A DNA stretch of 64,000 bases from Roseibium aggregatum (lineage in GTDB: Bacteria; Pseudomonadota; Alphaproteobacteria; Rhizobiales; Stappiaceae). Shown one piece after another: positions 25,073 to 33,517 of this stretch. The DNA is taken from the NCBI RefSeq assembly GCF_017309185.1, contig NZ_JAEKJZ010000003.1:372001-436000 (forward strand), given 5' to 3'. Below the pieces are notes generated by a model that was not told the origin of the DNA, ran no database searches, and saw nothing but the letters and a program-made list of their open reading frames with translations. The position numbers were made by a program, and so were the translations under genes. Position 1 is the first letter of the stretch. The number at the start of each line of letters is the position of its first letter.

Positions 25073-25942
25073 ATGCTTTTAACCACCTTGATCCTGGGCC
25101 TCGTGCTCGGAGCGACCTATGCGTTGCTCGCTCTCGGCCTGACGCTGCAGTACGGCATCTGCCGGATCATGAATCTGGCCTATGGCGAACTGACGCTTGT
25201 GGCCGCGTTCCTGCTGGTCGTGCTGTTCAAGAGCTTCGGGCTGCCGCCGCTCGTGGCGCTGCTTCTGATCTGTCCAGCCGGTTACGCGGCCGGCTGGTGC
25301 CTTTACACGGTGATGATGCGGCCCCTGGTGCAGCGGTCCGGGGCGCGCGGCCGTCTCGAAGTCGACTCGATCCTCGCCACATTCGGTCTTCTGTTCCTGA
25401 TCCAGGGCGGCCTTTTGGTGGTGTTCGGAGCGAATTTCACATCCATCTCCTACCTGGATCAAGGCGTTTCCGTGCTCGGCGTGCCGGTCGCGCTCAACCG
25501 TTTGGTGGCGCTGGTCATTTGTGTCGTCGCGGGCGGAGCCCTGGTCGCGGCGCTGAACCTGACCCGCTGGGGGCTGACCATCCGGGCGGTCGCCCAGTCG
25601 CCGGGATCGGCGCCGCTGGTCGGCATCGACGTCAATCGCGTGGCACGTCAGGGCTTCGCGCTCGGTACGTCGCTTGCCGCCACGGGCGGAGCGTCGCTTG
25701 CCATGTATCAGACCTTTTCCGCGACCGACGGGGTTGTCTTCACCATGAAGGCGCTGGTCATCGTGATCATGGGCGGGGTCGGCAATGTTGCGGGTGCGCT
25801 CGTTGCCGGCGTCGCGCTCGGTCTTGTCGAAACCGTTGTGGCAACCGCTATCGACCCCGGCCTGACCCTTGCCGCCACCTTTGCGATTTTCCTTGCCGTG
25901 CTGTTGTGGCGGCCGAACGGTCTCTTCGGCAGGAGGAGTTGA
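25073..25942 (+). CDS. livH: Branched-chain amino acid-type ABC transporter permease (LivH-like)
   Basis: A 289-aa inner-membrane protein with about eight hydrophobic segments. GATYALLALGLTLQYGICRIMNLAYGELTLVAAF is the LivH opening signature, and VGIDVNRVARQGFALGTSLAATGG plus VIMGGVGNVAGALVAG are the cytoplasmic EAA-like loop and C-terminal motifs. I start at the ATG at 25073; a TTG nine bases earlier is in frame. It pairs with the LivM-like permease one base downstream. Confidence 0.9.
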   Translation: MLLTTLILGLVLGATYALLALGLTLQYGICRIMNLAYGELTLVAAFLLVVLFKSFGLPPLVALLLICPAGYAAGWCLYTVMMRPLVQRSGARGRLEVDSILATFGLLFLIQGGLLVVFGANFTSISYLDQGVSVLGVPVALNRLVALVICVVAGGALVAALNLTRWGLTIRAVAQSPGSAPLVGIDVNRVARQGFALGTSLAATGGASLAMYQTFSATDGVVFTMKALVIVIMGGVGNVAGALVAGVALGLVETVVATAIDPGLTLAATFAIFLAVLLWRPNGLFGRRS

Positions 25943-25943
25943 G

Positions 25944-26855
25944 ATGAAGGTTCTTCTCATAGCGGCGGGCCTGGCTGTTCTCGCCTGTGCCCCCTTCGCC
26001 GTCTCCGACTACGGTCTCGGCCTTCTGATCGGCGCGGTCACCTATGTGACGCTTGCCAGCGGCTGGGCGCTCTTTTCCGGCCCGACGCGTTACGTGTCCC
26101 TGGCGACCGTTGCCTTTTACGGGATCGGGGCCTACACCGTGGCCGTGCTGAACGAAGCGCTGCCCTATCCGCTTGTTCTGATTTCCGCCGCGGCGGTCGG
26201 AGCCGCCATCGCATTGGTGGTCGGTCTGTCGACGCTGCGGCTTGCCGGGATCTATTTCGTGATCTTCACCTTCGGCCTTGCGGAACTGGTGCGCCAGTTG
26301 ATCACCTGGTTCGAGGTCAATGTGACCGGAACGCTCGGGCGTTACATATTTCTCGACCTCACGGCGCGCGATATCTACTGGCAGATGCTTGCCCTCGGCG
26401 CGGCGACGATCGGGCTGACGGCCTGGATCAACCGGAGCCGGTTGGGGCTCGCGCTGCGCGTCGTCGGCGACGACGAGGTGGTCGCCGCCCATTCCGGCAT
26501 CAACCTGGCGCGCACCAAGCTGATCGCTTTCGTGCTGTCGGCGACGATCCTGACCCTGGCCGGGGCAATCGCCAGTCCGCGCTTCGTCTATGTCGAGCCG
26601 GCCATCGCGTTCAACCCGACGATCAGTTTCCTGACCGTGATCATGGCGCTTCTGGGCGGCGCGAACCGCCTGTGGGGACCGGCGCTGGGCGCGGTTCCCC
26701 TGTTTCTTGTCTTTGAGTGGCTGTCGGCGAATTTTCCCGACACCTATCCGATCTTTCTCGGCCTTCTGTTCATCGCGGTCGTTTTCGCGCTCCCGGATGG
26801 AATTCTTGCGGGTCTTGAAAAACTGCGCCGCCGGGGCGGGGAGGTCAGGGCATGA
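25944..26855 (+). CDS. livM: Branched-chain amino acid-type ABC transporter permease (LivM-like)
   Basis: A 303-aa membrane protein with about nine or ten hydrophobic segments. LSTLRLAGIYFVIFTFGLAEL and RLGLALRVVGDDEVVAAHSGINLARTKLIAFVLSA are LivM signatures, the latter being the ATPase-contact loop. The ATG at 25944 follows AGGAGGAG and comes one base after the livH stop. Its last four bases overlap the next gene (ATGA). Confidence 0.9.
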   Translation: MKVLLIAAGLAVLACAPFAVSDYGLGLLIGAVTYVTLASGWALFSGPTRYVSLATVAFYGIGAYTVAVLNEALPYPLVLISAAAVGAAIALVVGLSTLRLAGIYFVIFTFGLAELVRQLITWFEVNVTGTLGRYIFLDLTARDIYWQMLALGAATIGLTAWINRSRLGLALRVVGDDEVVAAHSGINLARTKLIAFVLSATILTLAGAIASPRFVYVEPAIAFNPTISFLTVIMALLGGANRLWGPALGAVPLFLVFEWLSANFPDTYPIFLGLLFIAVVFALPDGILAGLEKLRRRGGEVRA

Positions 26856-27580
26856 CGCTTCTTGCGATTGACGGCGCAACGAAAAAGTTCGACGGCCTGA
26901 CCGCCGTGAACGAGGTGTCCTTCGGCCTCGAGGCCGGGGAGATCGTCGGCTTGCTCGGACCCAACGGGTCCGGCAAGACGACCCTGATCAACCTCGTTTC
27001 CGGTGAGTTGGCCGTTACCGCCGGCTCGATCAGTCTTAACGGGCAAAGACTGACCGGCCGGCGGCGGGACCAGATCGCCCGGGCGGGCATTGCGCGCACC
27101 TTTCAGCTGGTGCGCATTCTTCCCTCCTTGACCCTGATCGAGAATGTCACCATCCCGGCGGTGTTCGGTCCCGGCCGGCGGACCGTCGCAGAGGCGCAGG
27201 AGGTGGCTCTGGAAGCGCTGAAGCAGGTGGGCCTGTCCGAAATGGCCACCGCTTCGGCCGCGGATCTCACCTATATCGACCAGAAGCGTCTCGAACTTGC
27301 GCGCGCCCTGGCCTCGGAGCCGAAGGTGCTGCTGCTCGACGAATGGCTGGCCGGGCTCAATCCGACGGAACTCGCCGAAGGCATCGCGCTGATCAGGTCC
27401 CTGAAGGAAAGCGGGATCACGATCCTCATGGTCGAGCACATCATGGAGGCGGTGCGCGCGCTGTGTCCGCGCGTCGTCGTGATGAACTCAGGCAGGCTGA
27501 TCGCCGACGAGGCGACCGAGACGGCGCTTCGGGATCCGCATGTTATCGCGGCCTATCTCGGGGAGGGAGCGGATGCTTGA
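26852..27580 (+). CDS. livG: Branched-chain amino acid-type ABC transporter ATPase (LivG-like)
   Basis: A 242-aa ATPase. Walker A is LLGPNGSGKTTL. The family insert RRDQIARAGIARTFQLVRILPSLT is typical of LivG. Walker B is VLLLDEWLAGLNPTE and the H-loop is LMVEHIMEAV. The signature region reads LTYIDQKRLELARAL, a divergent form of LSYGQQRRLEIARAL: the usual SxGQ is replaced by TYIDQ, which is unusual for an ABC signature. It overlaps livM by four bases and livF by eight. Confidence 0.88.
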   Translation: MTLLAIDGATKKFDGLTAVNEVSFGLEAGEIVGLLGPNGSGKTTLINLVSGELAVTAGSISLNGQRLTGRRRDQIARAGIARTFQLVRILPSLTLIENVTIPAVFGPGRRTVAEAQEVALEALKQVGLSEMATASAADLTYIDQKRLELARALASEPKVLLLDEWLAGLNPTELAEGIALIRSLKESGITILMVEHIMEAVRALCPRVVVMNSGRLIADEATETALRDPHVIAAYLGEGADA

Positions 27581-28295
27581 GGTTCGGGATCTGACCATCC
27601 GATACGGCAAGCATGTCGCCTTGCAGGACGCTTCCCTGAGCGTCTCCAAGGGGACCATGGTCGCTATCCTCGGCGCCAATGGGGCGGGCAAGTCGTCTCT
27701 TCTGGGCGCGATCGGCGGCCGGGTGCGCCCAAGCGGCGGCGAGATTCTCTATGGGGCGCAGAACCTGCTTGAGCTGAAGCCGCATGAGCTGGTGGAAAAG
27801 GGGATTGCCCTCGTTCCGGAAGGCCGCGGCATCTTTCCGGGCCTGACGGTCTCGGAAAATCTCTCGCTTGGAGCCAATCCCGTCCACGCACGTGCGAAAA
27901 GCGACGCCGGCCGCGAACAGGTTTTCACCCTGTTCCCGAAGCTGGCGGAACGCAGGACCCAGATCGCGGGAACGATGTCGGGAGGCGAACAGCAAATGGT
28001 CGCCATCGGCCGGGCGCTGATGTCGGCGCCGGAAATGTTGCTTCTGGACGAGCCTTCCCTCGGTCTGGCTCCGATCGTGGTTCAGGAGGTCTTTTCGGCC
28101 CTCAGGCGCATTCGCCAAACCGGCCTGACGATCCTGATCGTCGAGCAGAATGCCCGCGCCACGCTCGATCTTGCCGACCACGCCTATCTGCTGGAGGCCG
28201 GGCGGATCAGCGGGTCCGGTCCGGCCGAAACCCTTAGAAACGACCCAGCCGTCGTCCGCGCCTTCCTGGGCGGGGCGGTAACGGCACAGACTTGA
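27573..28295 (+). CDS. livF: Branched-chain amino acid-type ABC transporter ATPase (LivF-like)
   Basis: A 240-aa ATPase. Walker A is ILGANGAGKSSLL, the LivF-specific GIALVPEGRGIFPGLTVSENLSLG follows, then the signature MSGGEQQMVAIGRAL and Walker B MLLLDEPSLGLAPI. It starts at the ATG at 27573 inside the end of livG (8-base overlap), which implies coupled translation. It completes the transporter. Confidence 0.92.
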   Translation: MLEVRDLTIRYGKHVALQDASLSVSKGTMVAILGANGAGKSSLLGAIGGRVRPSGGEILYGAQNLLELKPHELVEKGIALVPEGRGIFPGLTVSENLSLGANPVHARAKSDAGREQVFTLFPKLAERRTQIAGTMSGGEQQMVAIGRALMSAPEMLLLDEPSLGLAPIVVQEVFSALRRIRQTGLTILIVEQNARATLDLADHAYLLEAGRISGSGPAETLRNDPAVVRAFLGGAVTAQT

Positions 28296-28308
28296 AAGGA
28301 CCGCAGAC

Positions 28309-29757
28309 ATGCACAGTCTCAACCTCTATATCGACGGTCAGCATCTTCCCGCGGAAGGAAACCGGCGCTTCGTACGCGAAAACCCGGTCACCGGCGAGAG
28401 CGTGACCGAAGCGGCGGCGGCCAGTGTCGCCGATGCCACGCGTGCGGTCGACGCCGCGGCGCGCGCCTTTCCCGAGTGGTCCGCGACCGGCCCCGGCGAA
28501 CGGCGCGCCAAACTGCTTGCGGCCGCGGACAATCTGAAGGCCCGCGCCGGCGATATCGTCGCGGCGATGAAGGAAGAGATTGGCGCGACCGAGGCCTGGG
28601 CCGGTTTCAACGTCAAGCTGGCGGCGGACATGCTGGTCGAGGCGGCCGCGCTCACCACGCAGATCAAGGGCGAGGTGGTGCCGTCCAACCGTCCCGGGTC
28701 AACCGCTCTCGCAATCCGCCAGCCTGCCGGTGTCGTCCTCGCCATGGCGCCCTGGAACGCACCGGTCATTCTGGGTGTCAGGTCCATCGCGACGCCGCTG
28801 GCCTGCGGCAACACCGTGGTCATGAAAAGTTCCGAACTCTGCCCGAGGGTTCATGCCCTGATCATCGAAGCCGTGGCGGAGGCAGGGTTTCCGGACGGCG
28901 TGCTGAACGCGATCTCCAACGACTCCAAGGATGCGCCCGAGATCGTCGAGGCTTTGATCGCCAACCCTGCGGTCCGCCGGGTCAATTTCACCGGCTCGAC
29001 CCGGGTCGGCCGGGTGATCGGCGAACTGGCGGGACGCTATCTGAAACCGGCGCTGCTTGAACTCGGCGGCAAGGCGCCCCTGATCGTTCTGGAAGACGCG
29101 GATATCGATGCGGCGGTCGCCGCCGCCGGTTTCGGCGCCTACATGAACCAGGGGCAGATCTGCATGTCGACGGAGCGGATCATCACGGTCGGATCCTCCG
29201 GCGATGCCTTCGCCAGCGCCTTTGCCGCGAAGGTCGAGAGCCTGACGGCGGGCGATCCCGGCGAAGGCAAGCACCCGCTCGGCTCCCTGGTGACCCAGGC
29301 CGCGGCGGATCGTGTGCGCGCCCTTATTCAGGATGCGATCGACCACGGCGCCACCCTGATCGCGGGCGGCGGAAACGGGACCATGCTCAATGCCGCGGCT
29401 CTGGACCACGTGACCCCGGAGATGAGGCTTTACACGGAAGAAAGCTTTGGCCCGGTCTCCGCGATCATCCGCGCGGGCTCCGTGGACGAGGCCGTTCGGA
29501 TCGCCAACGAAAGCGAATTCGGCCTGTCCTCCGCCGTCTTCGGCCGCGACGTGATGAAGGCGATGCAAGTTGCCAAACGGATCGAAAGCGGCATCTGCCA
29601 CATCAACGGGCCGACGGTGCATGACGAGGCGCAAATGCCTTTCGGCGGCGTCAAGGCCTCAGGCTTCGGCCGTTTCGGCGGCACCTGGGGTGTCGCGGAA
29701 TTCACCGAACTGCGCTGGATCACACTGCAGGACGGCGACCTGCATTACCCGATCTGA
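28309..29757 (+). CDS. NAD(P)-dependent aldehyde dehydrogenase
   Basis: A 482-aa ALDH-superfamily enzyme. Asn150 (APWN), general base Glu251 (LELGGK) and nucleophile Cys285 (GQICMSTER) are all present, and the FTGSTRVGR cofactor motif is at 227-235. The GQICMSTER form recalls vanillin and salicylaldehyde dehydrogenases, so an aromatic aldehyde is a reasonable guess. It begins 13 bases after livF and is last in the operon, which suggests that the imported compound is oxidised through an aldehyde. Cytoplasmic. Confidence 0.88.
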   Translation: MHSLNLYIDGQHLPAEGNRRFVRENPVTGESVTEAAAASVADATRAVDAAARAFPEWSATGPGERRAKLLAAADNLKARAGDIVAAMKEEIGATEAWAGFNVKLAADMLVEAAALTTQIKGEVVPSNRPGSTALAIRQPAGVVLAMAPWNAPVILGVRSIATPLACGNTVVMKSSELCPRVHALIIEAVAEAGFPDGVLNAISNDSKDAPEIVEALIANPAVRRVNFTGSTRVGRVIGELAGRYLKPALLELGGKAPLIVLEDADIDAAVAAAGFGAYMNQGQICMSTERIITVGSSGDAFASAFAAKVESLTAGDPGEGKHPLGSLVTQAAADRVRALIQDAIDHGATLIAGGGNGTMLNAAALDHVTPEMRLYTEESFGPVSAIIRAGSVDEAVRIANESEFGLSSAVFGRDVMKAMQVAKRIESGICHINGPTVHDEAQMPFGGVKASGFGRFGGTWGVAEFTELRWITLQDGDLHYPI

Positions 29758-29780
29758 GGGCTGTTTGAAGCAAGCCGTAC

Positions 29781-29820
29781 AAAGCCTCCTCGCGCCTGTT
29801 CGCGGCGCGTGGAGGCTTTT
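29781..29820. terminator. Bidirectional rho-independent-type terminator
   Basis: AAAGCCTCC ... GGAGGCTTTT with inner CGCGC/GCGCG pairing forms a stem of about 14 bp followed by T-rich sequence on the plus strand, with the complementary A-run giving the same on the minus strand. It lies between the convergent aldehyde dehydrogenase and FkbM genes and should serve both. Confidence 0.85.
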
Positions 29821-29823
29821 GTC

Positions 29824-30564
29824 TCAAGAGGGTCTGCCGCACTCTCTTGCATAGAGGTGGCAGTCCTCCGTGGCCTCGATCAGCGAAAACCCACTGGTCC
29901 GGAGCCTTGACGTCATTTCTCCGATTTTTTCTTCGCCAACCACATGCGGGTGGGTTTCGACGAAGATCTTGCCGACAGGTGCGAGGTCGGCGCTGCAGAG
30001 AAGCTCGACCTCCGCACCCTCGATATCCATGACGATGACATTGGGCCGGAAGCTTTGAAGAACGTCGGCAAAGGCATCGCACTCCACGCTTGTGCCGCCG
30101 CCAAACTTCCGGTCTATGAGGCTGGAGGAAATGATGTTGTCGTTGAAATAGAACGTTGTCGTGCCCGATTTCAACGCCAGCGCTTTTCCACGCAACCGAG
30201 GCTTCATGCCGTTGAGAGCGAAATTCTCCGCAATGAGTTTTTGCGACCGGGGATTTGGCTCGTAGCTCAAGATATTTTCTTCGCCGACGATCCTGGCGCA
30301 CACCATGCTTACCAGACCGATGCCCGCGCCGATTTCCAGAACCCGGTCGTTCTTGTCCAGGTATTGCCGAACCAACATCCGTTCCGGCTTTTCGTAGCTG
30401 TCGTCAAACAGAAATTTACAGATGTCTTTGGGAGTGCGTCTGTAATCTGAAATCAGTTTCAGTCCGTTCACTGTGACGGTTTTCTTTTTGATAACGTGGA
30501 AGACTTTACGCCTGATCTTGAAAAAGTTTTCTTCAATTGATTTCTGAAGTTGCTCAACATGCAT
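29824..30564 (-). CDS. FkbM-family methyltransferase
   Basis: A 246-aa SAM-dependent methyltransferase. Motif I is VLEIGAGIGLVSMVCA, followed by ILSYEPNPRSQKLIAENFALNG and the FkbM signature VIVMDIEGAEVELL. The C-terminus has KIFVETHPHVVG. The first 45 residues are basic (VFHVIKKKTVTVNGLK) and may contact membrane or substrate. FkbM enzymes O-methylate sugars in surface polysaccharides or secondary metabolites. Divergent from the glycosyltransferase, it fits a glycan-modification patch. Confidence 0.85.
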   Translation of the reverse strand: MHVEQLQKSIEENFFKIRRKVFHVIKKKTVTVNGLKLISDYRRTPKDICKFLFDDSYEKPERMLVRQYLDKNDRVLEIGAGIGLVSMVCARIVGEENILSYEPNPRSQKLIAENFALNGMKPRLRGKALALKSGTTTFYFNDNIISSSLIDRKFGGGTSVECDAFADVLQSFRPNVIVMDIEGAEVELLCSADLAPVGKIFVETHPHVVGEEKIGEMTSRLRTSGFSLIEATEDCHLYARECGRPS

Positions 30565-30830
30565 GGCTGGCTCCAGAATAACTCTGCGTATTCTGAATTT
30601 CTGGCATCTCCTACGGTAAGTGTCAAGAATTGCAACCTGGTTTCAGGCGCCCATGCTCCTGTGTTGGGGGGGGGGGCAATCGCCTCCTAGAAAGACGGAC
30701 ATCGCTCGGCCGAAGGTCTTTTCGTCAGCTTTTTGTGTTAGACGGGAGACACGCGTTGAAAAAAGGCCGGTTTGCCGGTACCGCCATGCGTTGCGATCCG
30801 ACGTGCCAAGGGCCAGTACCGAGCCAGCTG
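30565..30830. promoter_or_regulatory. Divergent spacer of the glycan patch, with an 11-G tract
   Basis: A 266-base region between the FkbM and glycosyltransferase genes. It contains a homopolymer of eleven G at 30666-30676. The frame upstream of the glycosyltransferase start is open across this tract, so an upstream in-frame start would depend on tract length. No clear promoter boxes. Confidence 0.45.
30666..30676 (+). repeat. Poly-G tract of 11, possible slippage site
   Basis: Eleven consecutive G residues in a spacer between two surface-glycan genes. Tracts of this length are prone to slipped-strand mispairing and are known phase-variation switches in other bacteria. It could also be a sequencing length error. 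Confidence 0.6.
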
Positions 30831-31976
30831 ATGACAAAACTATGCATTTTCACCTTTGCCTATCCGCACCGCTTGCACACCATGGTGAACTTTCACATCG
30901 AAAACCTGTTTTCGGGGACCTCATGTGTGTGCAGTACAAAGGGGCAAAGCGTTGACCCTTCCGGGCGCGCGGTCCTTTGCCGTTCCGACGTTCAGGGAAA
31001 TTGGTCTGACGGGCTCCTGAAAGCGGTCGTCAAGGTCCGGAACAATCTTCTGAAGTTGCCGAAATACAGTATTTCCGGAACCGAACGGCAGAGAATTATC
31101 GATTTCCTGAAAGAGGAGCAGGTCGACGTCATTCTGTGCGAGTTCGGCGACCTCGGAGCGGAGGTCGCCGACAGTATCGGAAACATCGGCATTCCGATCT
31201 TTCTCTACTACCGGGGCTTCGACGGTACGCTGCGGATAAAGTCTCCCAAGCACCAGAAACTGACGGCGCGTGCGTTCAGGAAGGCCGAGGGCGTCTTTTT
31301 CGTTTCAAAGTATCTGCAGGACAATCTTGCGCGCTATGGCCTGGTTCATCCCAACAGCTACATCGTGCCAAGCGGCGTCAACACCGACGAATTCCGTCCG
31401 GCGGAGAAGAAAAAGGCCAGGTTCGTGGCGGTTGGCCGGTTGATTGAAAAGAAACGTCCGGAGATCACCGTGCAGTCCTTCTGCGACGAGGCCAGAGCAC
31501 ATCCCTCCGCCACCCTCACCATGATTGGCGACGGTCCGGCGCTGGAGGCCTGCCGGGACATCGTCCGGAAGGAAGGTATGGAAGACCAGGTCTCGTTCCT
31601 CGGCGATCAGCCGCACGATGAGGTCTGCAGGCATCTACGGGAGGCGGAATTCTTCCTGCAGCATTCCGCCCCCAGCCCCGAAGGCGACGCGGAAGGCGCG
31701 CCAAGATCGATCCAGGAGGCGCTCGCCTGCGGCTGTGTTGTTCTCTCCACCCGGCATGCGGGGATTCCGGAGCTCATTTCGGAAGGTGAAACGGGTTTTC
31801 TGGTCGACGAACTCGATGTAACCGGTTATCGCAAACTGATCAGCGACGCGCTGTCAGGCAGCTTCGATGTAGAGCGGATATCGCGCGCGGCACGGGCGTT
31901 CGCGGTTGAAAATCTCGACAACAGGCGGTTGACCGACCGGATCGAGGCCATCCTGAGCGCCAGCGCCGGCCGGTGA
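30831..31976 (+). CDS. Glycosyltransferase family 4-like protein
   Basis: A 381-aa GT-B fold enzyme. The N-terminal domain includes FLKEEQVDVILCEFGDLGAEVADSIGNIGIPIFLYYRGFD (read in parts), and the C-terminal Glycos_transf_1 domain has FVAVGRLIEKKRPEITVQSF, LTMIGDGPALEACRDIV and HSAPSPEGDAEGAPRSIQEALACG, the last holding the nucleotide-sugar E...E motif. I start at the ATG at 30831 because the fold begins there, although its ribosome-binding site is weak; the frame is open for 201 bases further upstream. Probably adds a sugar to a surface polysaccharide. Upstream of the amidotransferase by 56 bases. Confidence 0.8.
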   Translation: MTKLCIFTFAYPHRLHTMVNFHIENLFSGTSCVCSTKGQSVDPSGRAVLCRSDVQGNWSDGLLKAVVKVRNNLLKLPKYSISGTERQRIIDFLKEEQVDVILCEFGDLGAEVADSIGNIGIPIFLYYRGFDGTLRIKSPKHQKLTARAFRKAEGVFFVSKYLQDNLARYGLVHPNSYIVPSGVNTDEFRPAEKKKARFVAVGRLIEKKRPEITVQSFCDEARAHPSATLTMIGDGPALEACRDIVRKEGMEDQVSFLGDQPHDEVCRHLREAEFFLQHSAPSPEGDAEGAPRSIQEALACGCVVLSTRHAGIPELISEGETGFLVDELDVTGYRKLISDALSGSFDVERISRAARAFAVENLDNRRLTDRIEAILSASAGR

Positions 31977-32032
31977 TGCAGGCGGTTTCGGGTTAAATCG
32001 AAAATACGGGTCCAGAAAGTTAGACACCAAAT

Positions 32033-33445
32033 ATGTGCAGTTTCCTTTTTTCCTCGCTTCCGCCGGCCAATGACGACTTCAACCGGATCATGTCCCTGCG
32101 GGGCCCGGACCACACCCAGGGCATCACGATCAACGGTTATTTCTTCTGCCATAACCTGTTGTCCATGCGCGGAGACTTTGTCGGGCAGCCCTTTGTGTCG
32201 GACGACGAGAAAATCGTCATCATGTTCAATGGCGAGATCTACAGCTGCCCGGACGACTACGAGAGCGAAGTCCGTTACCTGCACGATCTCTACAAGGAGC
32301 ACGGCGGAGCGCTGTTTTCAAAACTCGACGGCGAATACGCGATCATCATCGCCGATTTCGAAAACAACGTTCTGCATGTCGCGCGGGACTGCTTTGGAAC
32401 GAAACCGCTGTTTTTCGGCGCCAGGGGCGGGGCTTTCGGGTTCGCGAGCTACCGGGATCCGCTGACCGTTCTGGGATTCGATGAAATCCGGCCGCTCAAG
32501 CCAAATCATTCCGTCGAATATGCGCTGGACGGCACGAACGTCGTCGAGCGGGAGACCTACGCCTTTAACATCGCCCAGTTCAAGACCGGGCTGGACGACT
32601 GGTGCGAGGCCTTCGACCGGTCCGTCGCGAAAAGGGTGAAGCATTTGCGGGGCGGGCCCTTCGTCGGCCTGTCGAGCGGTTATGACAGCGGCGCGATCGC
32701 CGCCTCCCTGATCGCCCAGAACAAGGATTTTCTGAGTGTCACGGTCGAAGGCCGGGAAGACCCGGATATCATTGGCGCGCGCCTTTCGGCGGTCAGGGGC
32801 TCCGGCAACCAGGCGGTGGTCATTCCCGAAACCGATCTGGTTGTCGAGGACCTGAGAGGGTGGCTCCAAAACCGGGTCGAGGACCAGCCTTATTTCATCG
32901 TCAACGACGACGGCGAGCGGCTTGAGGCCGGCAAGAGCATTTTCAAGGACAATGCGGCGCTGATCCTGTCAGGTGTCTGCGGGCGGGCGAAGAAGGAAGG
33001 CGCGCTGGTCTATCTGTCGGGGAGCGGCGCCGACGAGATCTACGCCGATTATGGCCACGGCGGTCACAAATTCTTCGCGCACAGCAATTTCGGAGGCCTG
33101 TTTCCGAACAATCTCCTCGGGCGCTTTCCCTGGGCGTCCGTGTTCGGGAGCACCCAGGCGGCCTATCTCTCAAAGGAGGAAATGGTTGCCGGATCCTTCG
33201 GAATGGAGGCGCGCTATCCCTTTCTGGACCTCGCCGTCGTGCAGGAATTCCTGAACCTGACGGCCGAGGTCAAGAACAGCGAATACAAATCCGTCATCCG
33301 CGGCTATCTGCGGCGCAGGGATTTTCCGGTGAAGGAAAACGTCAAGATCGGCTTCGGCTTTACCAAAGAGAACAATCCGAAGGCGAAGAAGAAGAAAAAG
33401 CTGTCGACGAAGCTGAAACGGATGCTGGGCTACAAGAAGCGCTGA
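32033..33445 (+). CDS. Asparagine-synthase-like glutamine amidotransferase
   Basis: A 470-aa protein of the AsnB type. Cys2 is the N-terminal amidotransferase nucleophile once Met is removed, and RGPDH, MFNGEIY and ARDCFGTKPLFF are the class II signatures. The synthetase domain has a PP-loop LSSGYDSG at 213-220, where most relatives read LSGGxDS, so the loop is a variant. SGSGADEIYADYGHGG and GMEARYPFLD are also conserved. At 470 residues it is shorter than typical AsnB. The tail is very Lys-rich. In polysaccharide loci such proteins amidate uronic acids or peptide acids; that is the likeliest role here. Not a housekeeping AsnB by context. Confidence 0.8.
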   Translation: MCSFLFSSLPPANDDFNRIMSLRGPDHTQGITINGYFFCHNLLSMRGDFVGQPFVSDDEKIVIMFNGEIYSCPDDYESEVRYLHDLYKEHGGALFSKLDGEYAIIIADFENNVLHVARDCFGTKPLFFGARGGAFGFASYRDPLTVLGFDEIRPLKPNHSVEYALDGTNVVERETYAFNIAQFKTGLDDWCEAFDRSVAKRVKHLRGGPFVGLSSGYDSGAIAASLIAQNKDFLSVTVEGREDPDIIGARLSAVRGSGNQAVVIPETDLVVEDLRGWLQNRVEDQPYFIVNDDGERLEAGKSIFKDNAALILSGVCGRAKKEGALVYLSGSGADEIYADYGHGGHKFFAHSNFGGLFPNNLLGRFPWASVFGSTQAAYLSKEEMVAGSFGMEARYPFLDLAVVQEFLNLTAEVKNSEYKSVIRGYLRRRDFPVKENVKIGFGFTKENNPKAKKKKKLSTKLKRMLGYKKR

Positions 33446-33450
33446 TCGGT

Positions 33451-33488
33451 CAAGGCAGCCTGCGCGTGTAGGGGCACAGGCTGCCTTG
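33451..33488. terminator. Strong hairpin between convergent genes
   Basis: A perfect 12-bp stem, CAAGGCAGCCTG/CAGGCTGCCTTG, with a 14-base loop, five bases after the amidotransferase stop and about 30 bases before the glnT stop on the other strand. It can act in both directions. No T-run. Confidence 0.75.
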
Positions 33489-33517
33489 GGGGCCCTTCGG
33501 AGACCGGAAGCCGGTCA

